Of a stretch of DNA of 64,000 nucleotides, positions 44,554-55,659 are shown one piece after another. The stretch spans positions 1 through 64,000 of the forward strand of contig NOWV01000260.1 in NCBI GenBank assembly GCA_003344405.1, read 5' to 3'. The position numbers were made by a program, and so were the translations under genes. The notes under the pieces were generated by a model. It was not told where the DNA came from and did not search any database. It saw nothing but the letters and a program-made list of their open reading frames with translations. Position 1 is the first letter of the stretch. Each line of letters opens with the position of its first letter. Source of the DNA: Trichoplax sp. H2 (Eukaryota; Placozoa; Uniplacotomia; Trichoplacea).

Positions 44554-47500
44554 TTAATATTTACTTTTGATACGTTTAACTTCCCTTTCCTTTAGGACAC
44601 GTCGTAATATTTTACCGCTAGCAGATTTAGGAATCTCTTTTACAAATTCGATACCACCACGTAATTTTTTCTGTGGTGATACTTTCTTATTGACAAACTC
44701 CAAAATATCTTTAGCTGATGCACCAGGCTTTACTACTACAATTCCTTTTGGCAATTCTCCACAGTCTTCGTCTGGAACACCAATCACTGCAGCATCCATG
44801 ACGTTGTCGTGTGTCATTAATAAGGCTTCCAATTCCGCTGGTGCAACCTGTTATGGTAGATTAGAGCATTTCTGATTTAATGTAGCTTTAAGATTGACTT
44901 ATAAATAATACTAATACTATATGATAATCAGATTTAAAATTTAACACATATAATGCAAGGTATAAAAGTTCGACCTGAAAAGCCTTATATTTAATGAGCT
45001 CTTTAACTCGATCTACAACGTAAAAAAATTCATCACTATCGTAATAACCAATGTCACCAGTGTGCAACCAGCCGTCTTTATCGATTGTATTTTGGGTGGC
45101 TTTTTCATTTTTCAAGTAACCTTTCATTATCATTGCACCTTTCAACAGAATTTCACCCTCCTTGTAGGGTCCTAATGTCTCACCAGTCAATACATCAATG
45201 ACCTAAGTTTGCAAAGCAGTTAAATAAATAGCCATAGAAGGTCCTTACGATTCAAAGATAAGGTCGCTACTAAACTTAATCTGCTGTTCTTACTAAAACT
45301 ATATCAATCCACTAAACAGTAGCAAACATCATTGGATCATTCTATTAACCGATTAAAAATTATTGTCTATACCTTGCATTTCATGAAAGGAATCAAATGT
45401 CCAACGCTGCCATGTCTGATAGAATTATATGGATTAAGGTGACCACTACCTGTAGTTTCGGTCATTCCGTAACCTAATTTATCAATAAAGAAAATTGTAC
45501 ACTGCAGCAGAATTCTTGCATATACAGTTACTAAAGACTAGGTCAGTAATATCACCAAAATATTTTGCTAAATACAATTAAAATTAAACCTTGCAATATC
45601 TTGATTTTTAAACGTTTTTCAGCTGCTTGTTGAAGTTCTTTGCTTAATGGAGCAGCGCCGCATGATGATCGCCACATCGATGAGATATCATACTTATCAA
45701 CCATAGGATGCTTAGCAAAAAATGCGACAAGGGGAGGCACTAACGGTGCGTATGTTACCTAAATTTTATTTAATTATTCCAAAATATTCACTAAATCATG
45801 CGATATACAGTATTTCATACAATGAGCGGCGCATTAGATAAAAGTAATTTAATTTTACTATGGATATACAGCCAAATTATACAGTACTTTAAATTTAAAG
45901 TTGTACCTACAATGAGAAAAATTACAGAAACAATACCTTGTATTTTTCCACACATTTTAAAAATACTTGTGGATCAAATCGAGGCAACATAATTACGGTT
46001 ACGCCAAAGTATATAGGCGCTAGCATGCAGACGATCATTCCAAAGATGTGATAAAGTGGCAAAACACACAAAAAGATCTCAGGATCTTTCAAAAGAAATT
46101 GTTCTGGGCTAACAGCCGCCTGACAGGCAGTAACGATATTGCGATGTGTCAAGCAAACACCTACGAAGACAAGTCGATACTAGGAGATAAGTTATATATT
46201 GGCGAATAACTATTTATCATGTTGTCTTGCAATATTAATAACTCATAAGTTCAATAGGTTCATTATCGCTAAGTAATGCACGGCAACAATCACCTTTGGC
46301 TAATCCAGTAGTTCCACTTGAGAAGGGGACAGCCGCGACATCTTCTGCCATTGTTCTGGCTGGTAATCGAATCGTTAATCGATCGTCTTCTAAGATATTG
46401 CGTATGCTTGTAAATCCATCCAGCTCTCCAATAATAAAGCGTTCTTTAATAGGGCTATGCAATTCATTTAAGTAACAAGATTTAGATTTTATATGACGAG
46501 AATTTATGTCTTCATATTAGCGAGTGGACAGCTTACTATTAATTCGACTGTTTTATTCAATTATATGAAACAACAGCATAATTTGTTTGTTGCTTATCGA
46601 CTACGATTACATTAACAGTAATCAATCAAAACCTAGGAATAGATCAGTCGAATGCCTGCTACTATTATGAGAAATACAATACAGTAATATGATTTTAAAA
46701 AGGAACGTACGGCACCATTGCTTAGAGATTCAAATAACGTAGAATAGATATTATAATTCAATATAACTTGAGGTAACAGCTGAATGAATAGAAACGTGCG
46801 CCATTAACAGGACTGCACTATTTTATCATAATTTTCACTAAAATTGACTTACACAAGCTTACAAATTTCTTCAACGTTATCAACAAATTCAGGATTAGTA
46901 ACAACATATTTTGCTTCGGTAATATCGAACTGATGCTTGAGTTCACGGACAGTATATAACGGATTGCTGGTTGTAACAACACCGCCAGCATACAAGGTTC
47001 CTATATAAACAGCAGCATATTCTAATACATTTGTAGAATAAATTGCTAAGCAATCGCCTTTACGGAAACCATTTTGCATTAAATATGAACCAAATCGGCG
47101 TATTTGATCACGAAATTGTCCAAATGTGATATACCGACCAGTTATTCCATCCACCTACAGTATATACGATTATTTAACCGTTTAGTAAAATAGGACAAAA
47201 TTATTTGAGAGATCTCAAAAGTGTTTGAGTAGTAGTGAAAGAGCATGTATACCCCTATGTACAAGAATTCAAGCGTCTAAATTTGCATCAATCATACTTC
47301 AAGAGAAATCGAAGTTAATCAGCTGTAATTCTGTAATATCATGCATCGCATAGATACGTATTAACATACGTAGACAAGTGATCTTACTGACGGCATAACG
47401 TAGTGCAAGTATCAATCAGTTTACATGTCATACTTTCAGATCATCATTATTACTGATACGGGTATAAGCAGCACGATAATAAGCATGATTAATTTATTAA

Positions 47501-48116
47501 GGCATCCAATTGATGGACATCTTTTCAATGTTTCAATCACCATTGATTGCCGTGCAAATCAATCGTCGAATGTAAAGTATTGGCGTCCACAGGTTATACA
47601 TGCCCCCAAAAGGAGCATAAGCAACTCTATTACAAGTAAGTGTACAACTATCATTACACTTATCTTCTGAGTACCATTTTTAGCATTATTTTCAAGATAA
47701 CGTGTAGAATGATTTGCCTAAACTGCTACAGAAAAGCAATTACTTCTTCCTGCAATGCCAACTACTGTGTTATACTGTTTAGTACGTACACTCTTACCGT
47801 ATTGATTGGGCCGCAAACTGTTGTTATCATATATTAAATAATATACAGCATATTAAGTGTCACGAGCGAAATTGCTACTATACGAGCATTGCATTCTCTT
47901 TAGTTTGTTCCAAAAGATCTGGATACTCATTAATTTACATGAATTTCTATCACAAATCAATAAACGCTATGATGAAAGTTCAAAATTGCAACGTAATTTG
48001 CTCTCGTCTCTTACAAAGAGTCGTCTATCCCGAAATCGTTCGATGTTAGCAAATGCCAGTTCGACAACATTGGGAAACTGCACAACGTCCATCTTATACC
48101 TTGATGTAATCTCCAT
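44554..48116 (-). CDS. 4-coumarate:CoA ligase-like acyl-CoA synthetase, 8 exons, 526 aa
   Basis: Adenylating enzyme of the ANL superfamily: activates a carboxylic acid with ATP, then forms the CoA thioester. Exons: 48116-48015, 47154-46853, 46454-46294, 46160-45937, 45758-45590, 45473-45373, 45202-44975, 44847-44554; all phases close. Signatures in order: the P-loop-like [11 protein letters not shown] joined to VCLTHRNIV across an intron, [54 protein letters not shown], and the C-terminal lysine motif [13 protein letters not shown]. The usual hinge motif KYKGFQ has Ala in place of Gly, and the P-loop GLPKG has Ala in place of Pro. The nearest groups are 4CL-like, luciferase-like and medium-chain enzymes; substrate cannot be told. 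The C terminus is KSKY, not a clear peroxisomal SKL signal. The start ([17 protein letters not shown]) is chosen because it lies upstream of the family's first conserved block; a second in-frame ATG lies eight codons on. Confidence 0.9.
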
Positions 48117-48529
48117 CTTTACTATAAGTGATCTTATCCACTCTTCAACTTATCGTATTAAGACTGAAAAAAGGGCAAAACAGGAAAGGAAGCAGCAATA
48201 GCACAAGGTTTCCCAAACAGCGCTGAGCGATGAGATGATTGTTTACTTTACTGCATGCCAGCCGAATCGACTACAGTACTCTGACTGACCTTGCGCCTAC
48301 CTTCCCACCAGCTCCAACACTCTACTTTCCTCTATACCATGCCTGAGGCAGGGATTCAGGCCTATACAGTTCCACTCTACTTCTGCACCAATCGAACGCA
48401 TGCGCTCCGAAAACGCCCAAGGTTTCACCCACTACAGTACATTGCTAGAGTCTACAGTACGTACTATAATGGACTGTATCCTTTGCATACTGTACTGTAC
48501 AGGTAGGTAGCATGAATTAAAACACCCCT

Positions 48530-49177
48530 TGACTTCCTCAGGTTGCAATTATAATATAATTTACTCATATTCACTTTTTTCCACTTCTTTTAATGCAATA
48601 TACCAACGTTGTGTTGTAAAACCTTTGTGATCATGTACCTTCATTTTATTGCATATCATTCGGTTCGTCTTACAACTACCAAGGACTATCTAAATCATGA
48701 CTCAAAATGCATGGTTTGCATATGCAATCAGTGCGATTGTAATGACAATGACTTCCTCAGGTTGCAATTATAATTTACTCATATTCACTTTTTTCCACTT
48801 CTTTTAATGCTATATACCAACGTTGTGTTGTAAAACCTTTGTGATCAAGTACCTTCACTTTATTGCATATCATTCGGTTCGTCTTACAACTACCAAGGAC
48901 TATCTAAATCATGACTCAAAATGCATGGTTTGCATATGCAATCAGTGCGATTGTAATGACAATGACTTACTCAGGTTGCAATTATAACTTACTCATATTA
49001 ACTTTTATCCACTTCTTTTAATGCAATATACCAAAGTTGTGTTGTAAACCCTTGTGATCATGTACCTTCACTTTATTGCAGATTATTCGGTTCGTCTTAC
49101 AACTACCAAGGACTATCTAAATCATGACTCAAAATGCATGGTTTGCATATCCAATCAGTGCGATTGTAATGACAAAG
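48530..49177. repeat. Three-copy tandem repeat, unit about 214-220 bases
   Basis: Copies start at 48530, 48750 and 48964 and are nearly identical, with small indels. Each carries TCAGGTTGCAATTATAA, CCACTTCTTTTAATGC, CGTCTTACAACTACCAAGGA, ATGACTCAAAATGCATGG and CAGTGCGATTGTAATGACAA. Low divergence implies recent expansion or homogenisation. Non-coding. Confidence 0.95.
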
Positions 49178-49791
49178 CTATCATAAAAATAAAATAAATT
49201 GCAATCAGTTCATAATGCAGTTCCTGTTCTTTATCCTGATTTTCATATCATTAATGAACAAGGATACTGTGCGATAACTGTCATAAGATTGTAGTCATTG
49301 CTTCATTAAAAAGAACTACAGTATTCGGATGCTTGCCAATCTATCCAAGATTGTGGTGTAGCAGTATAAAAAATCGATTGCATACCTAAGAACATTCCAA
49401 CTTCCAAATAGCCTAGGCTATGTTTGCTAATAACGGATAAATACATTATACTCATTTGTCCATACTTGAATCTTATCAGGCAGGTTAGGAAATAAAGAAT
49501 TCTGTCACTATTAGGATTTTATAGACGATAAGATTAGTATACAACGTACGATAGTGATACTTTATTCACTGTCTTGCTATATTGGCAAAATTATGCAGAT
49601 AGTTGATTTAAAAGGCAAAGTAAGTATTTATTATGCCTATGCAGTATAATAAGCACTTGGTTCTAGCCATTACTAACTATCTGCCTTCTGTTTTACTGGC
49701 CGTTTATCCAATTTCCGTAAGCAGTCATATCGTATTCAGCAAGGTCTGCAGACAATATAGATCGATATAGATTAGTATAGTATACGTATAT

Positions 49792-49817
49792 ATGTTATAT
49801 ATATATATATATAACAT
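49792..49817. repeat. 26-base perfect AT palindrome
   Basis: ATGTT, then an alternating TA run, then AACAT, perfectly self-complementary. It could extrude a cruciform; equally it is a simple AT microsatellite with symmetric ends. Confidence 0.8.
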
Positions 49818-50403
49818 TGACAGATAGATATAGCACTATACGAGTAGATAGATAGAATGTACTATAAAATCATACTATCATCTAAGCAATTATTTCCAAT
49901 ATAAATGACGTCATACTTTGATTACACACCAATACATAAAAACAGTCGACGGAATTAGTACTAATGTAAATGTATTTGAGAAAAAATTGAAAAGTCTATG
50001 GTAGAGCATCCGTTATTATACAGTCTAATATGTACAAGCCGTATTGTATCGTATAGTACTGTATATAGTATCAGGTCTTACTATCAATCACGTTACTGTC
50101 AGCTGGTCTGTTAATCGAGCTTATAGTTTAATATTATTAACAGAGCAAATTGCTAGGAAATAGTCTTGTAGCGATGAAAGTAGACAAATAATTTACTTTA
50201 TCTACTCGAGTAAGCTGCTTCTTACTGGAAAACCGTCAGAATAGCGTCAAATAATTAAGCGGTGGATGCACTATCGGATATAACTAGAAAAAAATTGACT
50301 AACGTTGGTGCTATAGCAGCTGTTCTTGCAACAAGGAGTCGTTTACAATCTATATTTTATGACGCATTTTTACTAATTTTATCTGACTAAATTACGCACA
50401 ATT

Positions 50404-51888
50404 ATGTCTGGGTATCTACAATCCTTCTGCCAGCTATTTTGCTCGATTATTCTAATTTTATCTTTGAGATTCATCTATAAAAATTACTTATTACCTTATT
50501 GGCGTATCAAAAGATTGGGCATACCAGTTGCTCCTCCGAAACCAATAATAGGTAACAATTTCGATTATGGCTCGGGTAATCAGCATCTTGCACAGCTTAA
50601 GAGACAAGAAAAGTACGGTAGTATATGCGGAACACTCTTTTATCATATACCAACTATATGGGTTGGAGATCCCGAAATATTGAAAGTCATTACTGTTAGT
50701 GACTTCTCAACCTTTCCAAATCGTTATGATCTCAACGAACCAAGGCCTCCGTTCGACAAAGCGATCATTCAACTCAAAAATCAGGACTGGAAACGCGTTA
50801 GAAATATCCTAATTCCAACTTTTAGTGCTTCCAAGTTAAAATCGCTTATGCCAATTCTAAATGATGCCGGAAATGATTTAACTGTAACTCTGTCTAAAGC
50901 TGATCAGGAAGGCCGACCAATTGATATATGGCGTACATGTGGTGTGTTTACAATGAAAGTAACACTCGCTACGGTGTTCGGCTTAGAAATGGATTCAAAA
51001 GAACAAGAAAAAAAAATGACAGAAGCTGCTAGCATGTTCTTTCGTGATATTACTGGTGTAGTACAGTTTCTTTTTATCTATCTTATGCCCCTAGTTGGTC
51101 TAATTGAGCCATTATTAGGTGGCAAAATTATTGAATCAGTACGCTATTTACTTAAAACCGTTGAAAATGTTATCCAAGAACGCCGAGAAAATATTAAAGC
51201 AGGCATTCCTTGTCGTAAAGATATCTTACAGCAGATGATTGAAGCCGGTGATGATGATAAATTAAACGATGCCGAAATCCTTGCTCAAGCTATTACATTT
51301 CTTGTTGCAGGTTATGATACCACTGCAAATACGCTAGGATTTACTTGCTATCTTCTCGCTACTCATCCTGAGATACAGAAAAAATTAAGAGATGAGATTG
51401 ACGCAAAATGCCCAGATTTGGATTCGATTGAGTATGATACCCTCCATGATCTTCCTTATATGGACATGATAATATCCGAAACGTTAAGACTTTACCCTAC
51501 TGCATTTTTTCTCAATCGAGACATAAAAAAGGATACTACAATTAATGGTGTACATTTTACCAAAGATCTTATGATTGGTATCCCTGTTTATGCTATACAT
51601 CATAATCCTAAGATATGGTCTAACCCGGAAGAATTCATACCGGAAAGATTTTCGCCGAAAGAAAAGGCAAAGCATGCACCTTGTAGTTTCCTGCCGTTCG
51701 GCAATGGCCCTCGTAACTGTGTTGGAATGCGATTGGCCTTATTAGAAGCAAAACTTGCTCTAGTTAAAATTATGCAAAAGTTTGAAATGAGAGCAGTACC
51801 GGAAACAGAAATACCTCTAACTTTGCGTAGTGGAAATACAATCTCTCCTATTAATGGAGTAATTGTTGGAGTAAGTAGAAGGCGATAA
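50404..51888 (+). CDS. Cytochrome P450, CYP3 clan, intronless, 494 aa (array gene 1)
   Basis: Microsomal heme monooxygenase. An N-terminal membrane anchor (about residues 5-25) is followed by a proline-rich hinge (GIPVAPPKPIIGNN). The helix C WKRVRN motif follows at about 121. Helix I reads AGYDTTANT, with Asp where most members have Glu. The K-helix is ETLRLYP, the meander gives PERFSPKEKAK, and the heme loop is FGNGPRNCVG with Cys at about 439. All features of a working enzyme are present and the single uninterrupted frame has normal length. ETLR...YAIHHNP, PERFS-K and GPRNC-GMR-AL--K-AL place it in the CYP3 clan (CYP3/CYP5-like) rather than CYP2 or CYP4. Substrate unknown. AATAAA occurs about 70 bases after the stop. 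First gene of a four-gene head-to-tail array, and the apparent parent or sister of the fragment at 43762. Confidence 0.96.
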   Translation: MSGYLQSFCQLFCSIILILSLRFIYKNYLLPYWRIKRLGIPVAPPKPIIGNNFDYGSGNQHLAQLKRQEKYGSICGTLFYHIPTIWVGDPEILKVITVSDFSTFPNRYDLNEPRPPFDKAIIQLKNQDWKRVRNILIPTFSASKLKSLMPILNDAGNDLTVTLSKADQEGRPIDIWRTCGVFTMKVTLATVFGLEMDSKEQEKKMTEAASMFFRDITGVVQFLFIYLMPLVGLIEPLLGGKIIESVRYLLKTVENVIQERRENIKAGIPCRKDILQQMIEAGDDDKLNDAEILAQAITFLVAGYDTTANTLGFTCYLLATHPEIQKKLRDEIDAKCPDLDSIEYDTLHDLPYMDMIISETLRLYPTAFFLNRDIKKDTTINGVHFTKDLMIGIPVYAIHHNPKIWSNPEEFIPERFSPKEKAKHAPCSFLPFGNGPRNCVGMRLALLEAKLALVKIMQKFEMRAVPETEIPLTLRSGNTISPINGVIVGVSRRR

Positions 51889-54135
51889 TTTTTAAAAATG
51901 ATTTTAGATCGATGGATGGAAATGAGGAGTAAAGATATGTTAAACCTTTGTTATAAAAATAAATTAGTAATTAATTAATTAGTGGTTATTGCAATAAATA
52001 TCATATTATCAGTAGATTCTAGTTAACTACATTTTATCTACCACCATGCTAGAATTTATGTAATCCTACATCATCTTGCGCTAATTAAGCGTCGCAATCT
52101 GATCGAAGATCACTACTAGTAACCAAAGCACATATGCACTTGGATAAAAATTTTTTATGTAATATAGAATTATATACGAGTAGATATATATGGGTATATT
52201 GTAAGTAATGTTTGCAGATATAAAAAAATAATGTACTTAACGACGCGTTTATATGAACTCGTAGAATATTTCACTAATCTGGTTCATATTGTAATATGAT
52301 AATTTGCTGTATAACTATAACGTAAGCCTAGCCGTACTTTAGTCTTGAGTATAGCCTTCTTGATGTTATAATATCAGCTTGCGAAAAGCACTAGAATTTC
52401 TATTAGTTTTATCATTCTATATCTAAACGGAAAACTATTGGATTACATGCAGTGCTGCGATAAGCAATGTTTAAAACTGAAGCACTCTTTTATAATGGTG
52501 TTATAATACTATTGGTCAATCTTATTAACAGCACGGCACCTATAATAAGATATATACGCGTATATATTACGTGAATAATTTATTCACGGTATATCATCTT
52601 ATATGCATATTTTATTTTTACGCTGTAACTAATCACTAAAAATTATACAGCTAGATGAATGTTTGAAATTATGTAACTGCTATCTGCAACTAGTATATTG
52701 CCCTTATTATTTTATAAAGTACTCATCTAGCATATTAGGCTAGCAGTTACCGCAAAAACCAAAGCCAAAATATTGGCCTTTTGCCTTTTTCTTTGAATTT
52801 TTTGGTGCATGTCATTGGATTGAATGCACTTGAAAAATGCTCATAATTTATTGATCTATGGCATTATTTAGCTTTCATGTTTACCAATAAATTATTAAAT
52901 TCTACTATAATGAAATTTTAACAGTGTGAATTTTCTATCGATAGCGTTGTTAATAGGACAGTTTAGTGTTAAAACTATATTTGTATTTGAAAAATGCACG
53001 TTTTTAAGTACGGCACGTTATTATGAATCCTGTTAATAGATTTATATCACTATTTCCATTATCACTAAATATGTACATAGTTCGTAATATAATAGGTATG
53101 TTATCCACATGATTAAAATTGCCTTATTCGGACAAAAGCTGAATAAAATTTAATTAATAGATAGCCAACTCTTTTGTTTGTATTTAATATTAATTAGCAC
53201 TTTAGAATTATCGCATCACATTACAATATCGTATAAAATCTAAAAAGAAATTGGTCGTATCCAAAAGTATTTACGAGTATTGCAAACTTCTGTATCTAAA
53301 ATGATACAGTGGCAATACTAATATAAAATTTGAGCATCCTATCAATATAACTACCGTAAAATATCTTGATAATTATAATTATGACTAAAACTGTAAACTA
53401 CCGTGCTTATGATGAACTATATCTACTATAAATTATTCAACAAGTACCGCACTTAATTGAGCTAAGAATACAACTTTTCTAAAAAATGGATATTCTTAAC
53501 TTGCAGTAATTAATTATGACTTATTAAAACTAAATGCTGCACCTTTAAATTATGCATAACAACTGAGAATAGAATTTTACGATCTTAAAATATTTTAAGT
53601 TAAACTCTGACAACTCATCGTTCCATAATGTACTTGAAACGAATTAACACTGAATGAATTTCTGCTTATGGGCTTATTTAGCTATTTATTTACAGAATCA
53701 GATAGTACTAATTCAAGCCAGAAATAATTACCAAATATCTATTTACATAGTTAGCTAGTTTTCACACCCATATTTACGTTGCTACCGCAACCAAGTACAG
53801 TAGCTATTTTTATCATGCCTGCAAAGTCAGCAATAAATTTAACCTGATGTAATGAATACTTGCAGTAGGAACTGTTATCATTTTAGTTGTTTCTGCAAAA
53901 TCAGCAAAAAAGCTTTAAGCTGTTAAATAAATCCATTAAAAATTGAGAGCTAATCCATAGCTTCTTACAAGTTTTTGTAATTTAGGTAATAAATAATCCA
54001 ATATTACACACAACAGAGCTGCTCAGTTGCAACTAATAAAGAAAGCTTCACGCAAAGATAATAAGGACTAGTCTTGATAATTATTATAATTATCATTTCA
54101 GCAACTATCAGCCACACTATTAATACATATTATAC
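51889..54135. other. Spacer between P450 genes 1 and 2
   Basis: AT-rich, no exon recognised. A short symmetric element GTGAATAATTTATTCAC lies near 52571. The distal part should contain the promoter of gene 2. Confidence 0.5.
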
Positions 54136-55659
54136 GTGCCCAACTCGAAAATGGCATCCTACCGCTTTTTAAGCTATTTGTGGCTGCATCAATATGCTTC
54201 ACAGACTTTCGCAATAATCATTATTCTGGCTTTTTTTCGATTACTGTATACCAGTTACATTTCTCCTTTATGGTACTTAAAGAAATTAAGAATTAAAGTG
54301 CCGTTACCGAAACCCTTTATAGGTAATGTTACCGATGAAGGAGGAACTAATCAGCATATAGCCCAGGTCAAAAGACAGGAAAGATTTGGTACAGTGAATG
54401 GAACGCTATTTTTTCACATTCCAACAATATGGATTGGCGATCCTAATATATTAAAAATAGTAACTGTTAAAGAATTTTCAAATTTTACTAATAGATTTAG
54501 TTTTGTAAAGTCTAGGCCTCCATTTGACGATTCCGTGTTACAATTAAAAGATCAAGAATGGAAACGCGTTAGAAACATCCTGCTGCCAACATTTAGTGTA
54601 TCTAAACTTAAGGCTATAGTTCCATTAGTAAAGGATACTTGCAGGTCTATAATACGTACAATTGCACAAGCAGAAGAGGAACAAAAATCTATTGATATAT
54701 GGCGTGAATGTGGTAAATTCAGTATGAAAGTTATGTTGGTCATAGCATTCGGAATGGATTTTAAATCAGAAGAGCAAGAGCGGAAGCTAACTAATGCAGC
54801 AGCTGCACAATTTCGAGGAGCTGGAAGTTTAAAGCGGCTCCTAATTTTTATATGTGGTCCTCTCTATAAATTTTTGAAACCCTTTGTTAAGAATGAGTTT
54901 GACGATTCATTAGAATACTTAACAAATACCGCTAAAAACGTCATAAAAGAAAGAAGAAGAAATTTGAAAGAACGTATACCTTGCCGAAATGATATTTTGC
55001 AGCAAATGATTGAAGCAGGAGATAGCGATAAGCTTAAAAATGCTGAAATAGTTGCTCAGTCAGTTATATTTCTTACTGTAGGATATGAAACTACAGCCAA
55101 TACACTAGCTTTTGCCTGCTATTTGCTTGCAATTAATCCTAATGTTCAAAAGAAACTACTAGAAGAAATAGATACTATATGTCCAGCTATTGGAGGTATC
55201 AGTTACGATGCTTTATTTGATTTACAATATCTTGAAATGGTTATTGCCGAAACTTTGAGAATGTATCCTCCAGTCTTTTTTGTTAATCGGGACGTGAAGG
55301 AAACTATGGTTATCGATGGCGTTCGAATAGGTCGAGGTGTTATGCTTGGCATCCCAATCTATGCTATACATCACAATCCAAAACTCTGGCCTAATCCTGA
55401 TCAATTCATGCCAGAACGATTTTCGTCTAAGGAAAAATCTAAGCGCCATCCTTATAGTTATTTACCATTTGGAAGCGGACCACGCAATTGTTTGGGTATA
55501 CGTTTAGCTATGCTAGAAGTTAAAATAGCCTTAGTTAGTATTCTGCAAAATTTTGAACTGATAATTTCTAAAGATACCGTTATTCCCATCCAAGTGAGAA
55601 CTGCATCAACATTATCGCCTGCAAATGAGCTTAACTTAGGCTTCAGAAAACGATACTAA
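54136..55659 (+). CDS. Cytochrome P450, CYP3 clan, intronless, 507 aa (array gene 2)
   Basis: Microsomal P450 with an anchor at about residues 24-44 and hinge KVPLPKPFIGN. It has WKRVRN (helix C), ETLRMYPP (K-helix), PERFSSKEKSK and heme loop FGSGPRNCLG with Cys at about 452. Helix I reads TVGYETTANT: the usual small residue before the conserved Gly (A/G-G-x-E-T-T) is Val. This is unusual, since that position lines the oxygen-binding groove, although the Glu-Thr pair is kept. It is the most diverged of the four copies and has the longest N terminus; a second ATG at codon 6 (MASYRF) may be the true start, which would bring the length closer to the others. No stop or frameshift, so likely functional. 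Substrate unknown. Confidence 0.95.
   Translation: MPNSKMASYRFLSYLWLHQYASQTFAIIIILAFFRLLYTSYISPLWYLKKLRIKVPLPKPFIGNVTDEGGTNQHIAQVKRQERFGTVNGTLFFHIPTIWIGDPNILKIVTVKEFSNFTNRFSFVKSRPPFDDSVLQLKDQEWKRVRNILLPTFSVSKLKAIVPLVKDTCRSIIRTIAQAEEEQKSIDIWRECGKFSMKVMLVIAFGMDFKSEEQERKLTNAAAAQFRGAGSLKRLLIFICGPLYKFLKPFVKNEFDDSLEYLTNTAKNVIKERRRNLKERIPCRNDILQQMIEAGDSDKLKNAEIVAQSVIFLTVGYETTANTLAFACYLLAINPNVQKKLLEEIDTICPAIGGISYDALFDLQYLEMVIAETLRMYPPVFFVNRDVKETMVIDGVRIGRGVMLGIPIYAIHHNPKLWPNPDQFMPERFSSKEKSKRHPYSYLPFGSGPRNCLGIRLAMLEVKIALVSILQNFELIISKDTVIPIQVRTASTLSPANELNLGFRKRY

Larger units (their letters stand above)
48117..50403. other. Divergent intergenic region acyl-CoA synthetase / P450 array
   Basis: Head-to-head promoter region. 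48240-48510 is GC-richer and ends in ACTGTAC words (TACTGTACTGTACAGG near 48490). The three-copy repeat occupies 48530-49177. 49178-50403 is AT-rich with no exon. The last stretch before 50404 should hold the promoter of the first P450. Confidence 0.55.

Noticed and set aside
47857-48201. 114-codon plus-strand open frame
   Set aside because: It is the antisense shadow of exon 1 of the acyl-CoA synthetase, which fits the family in phase on the minus strand.
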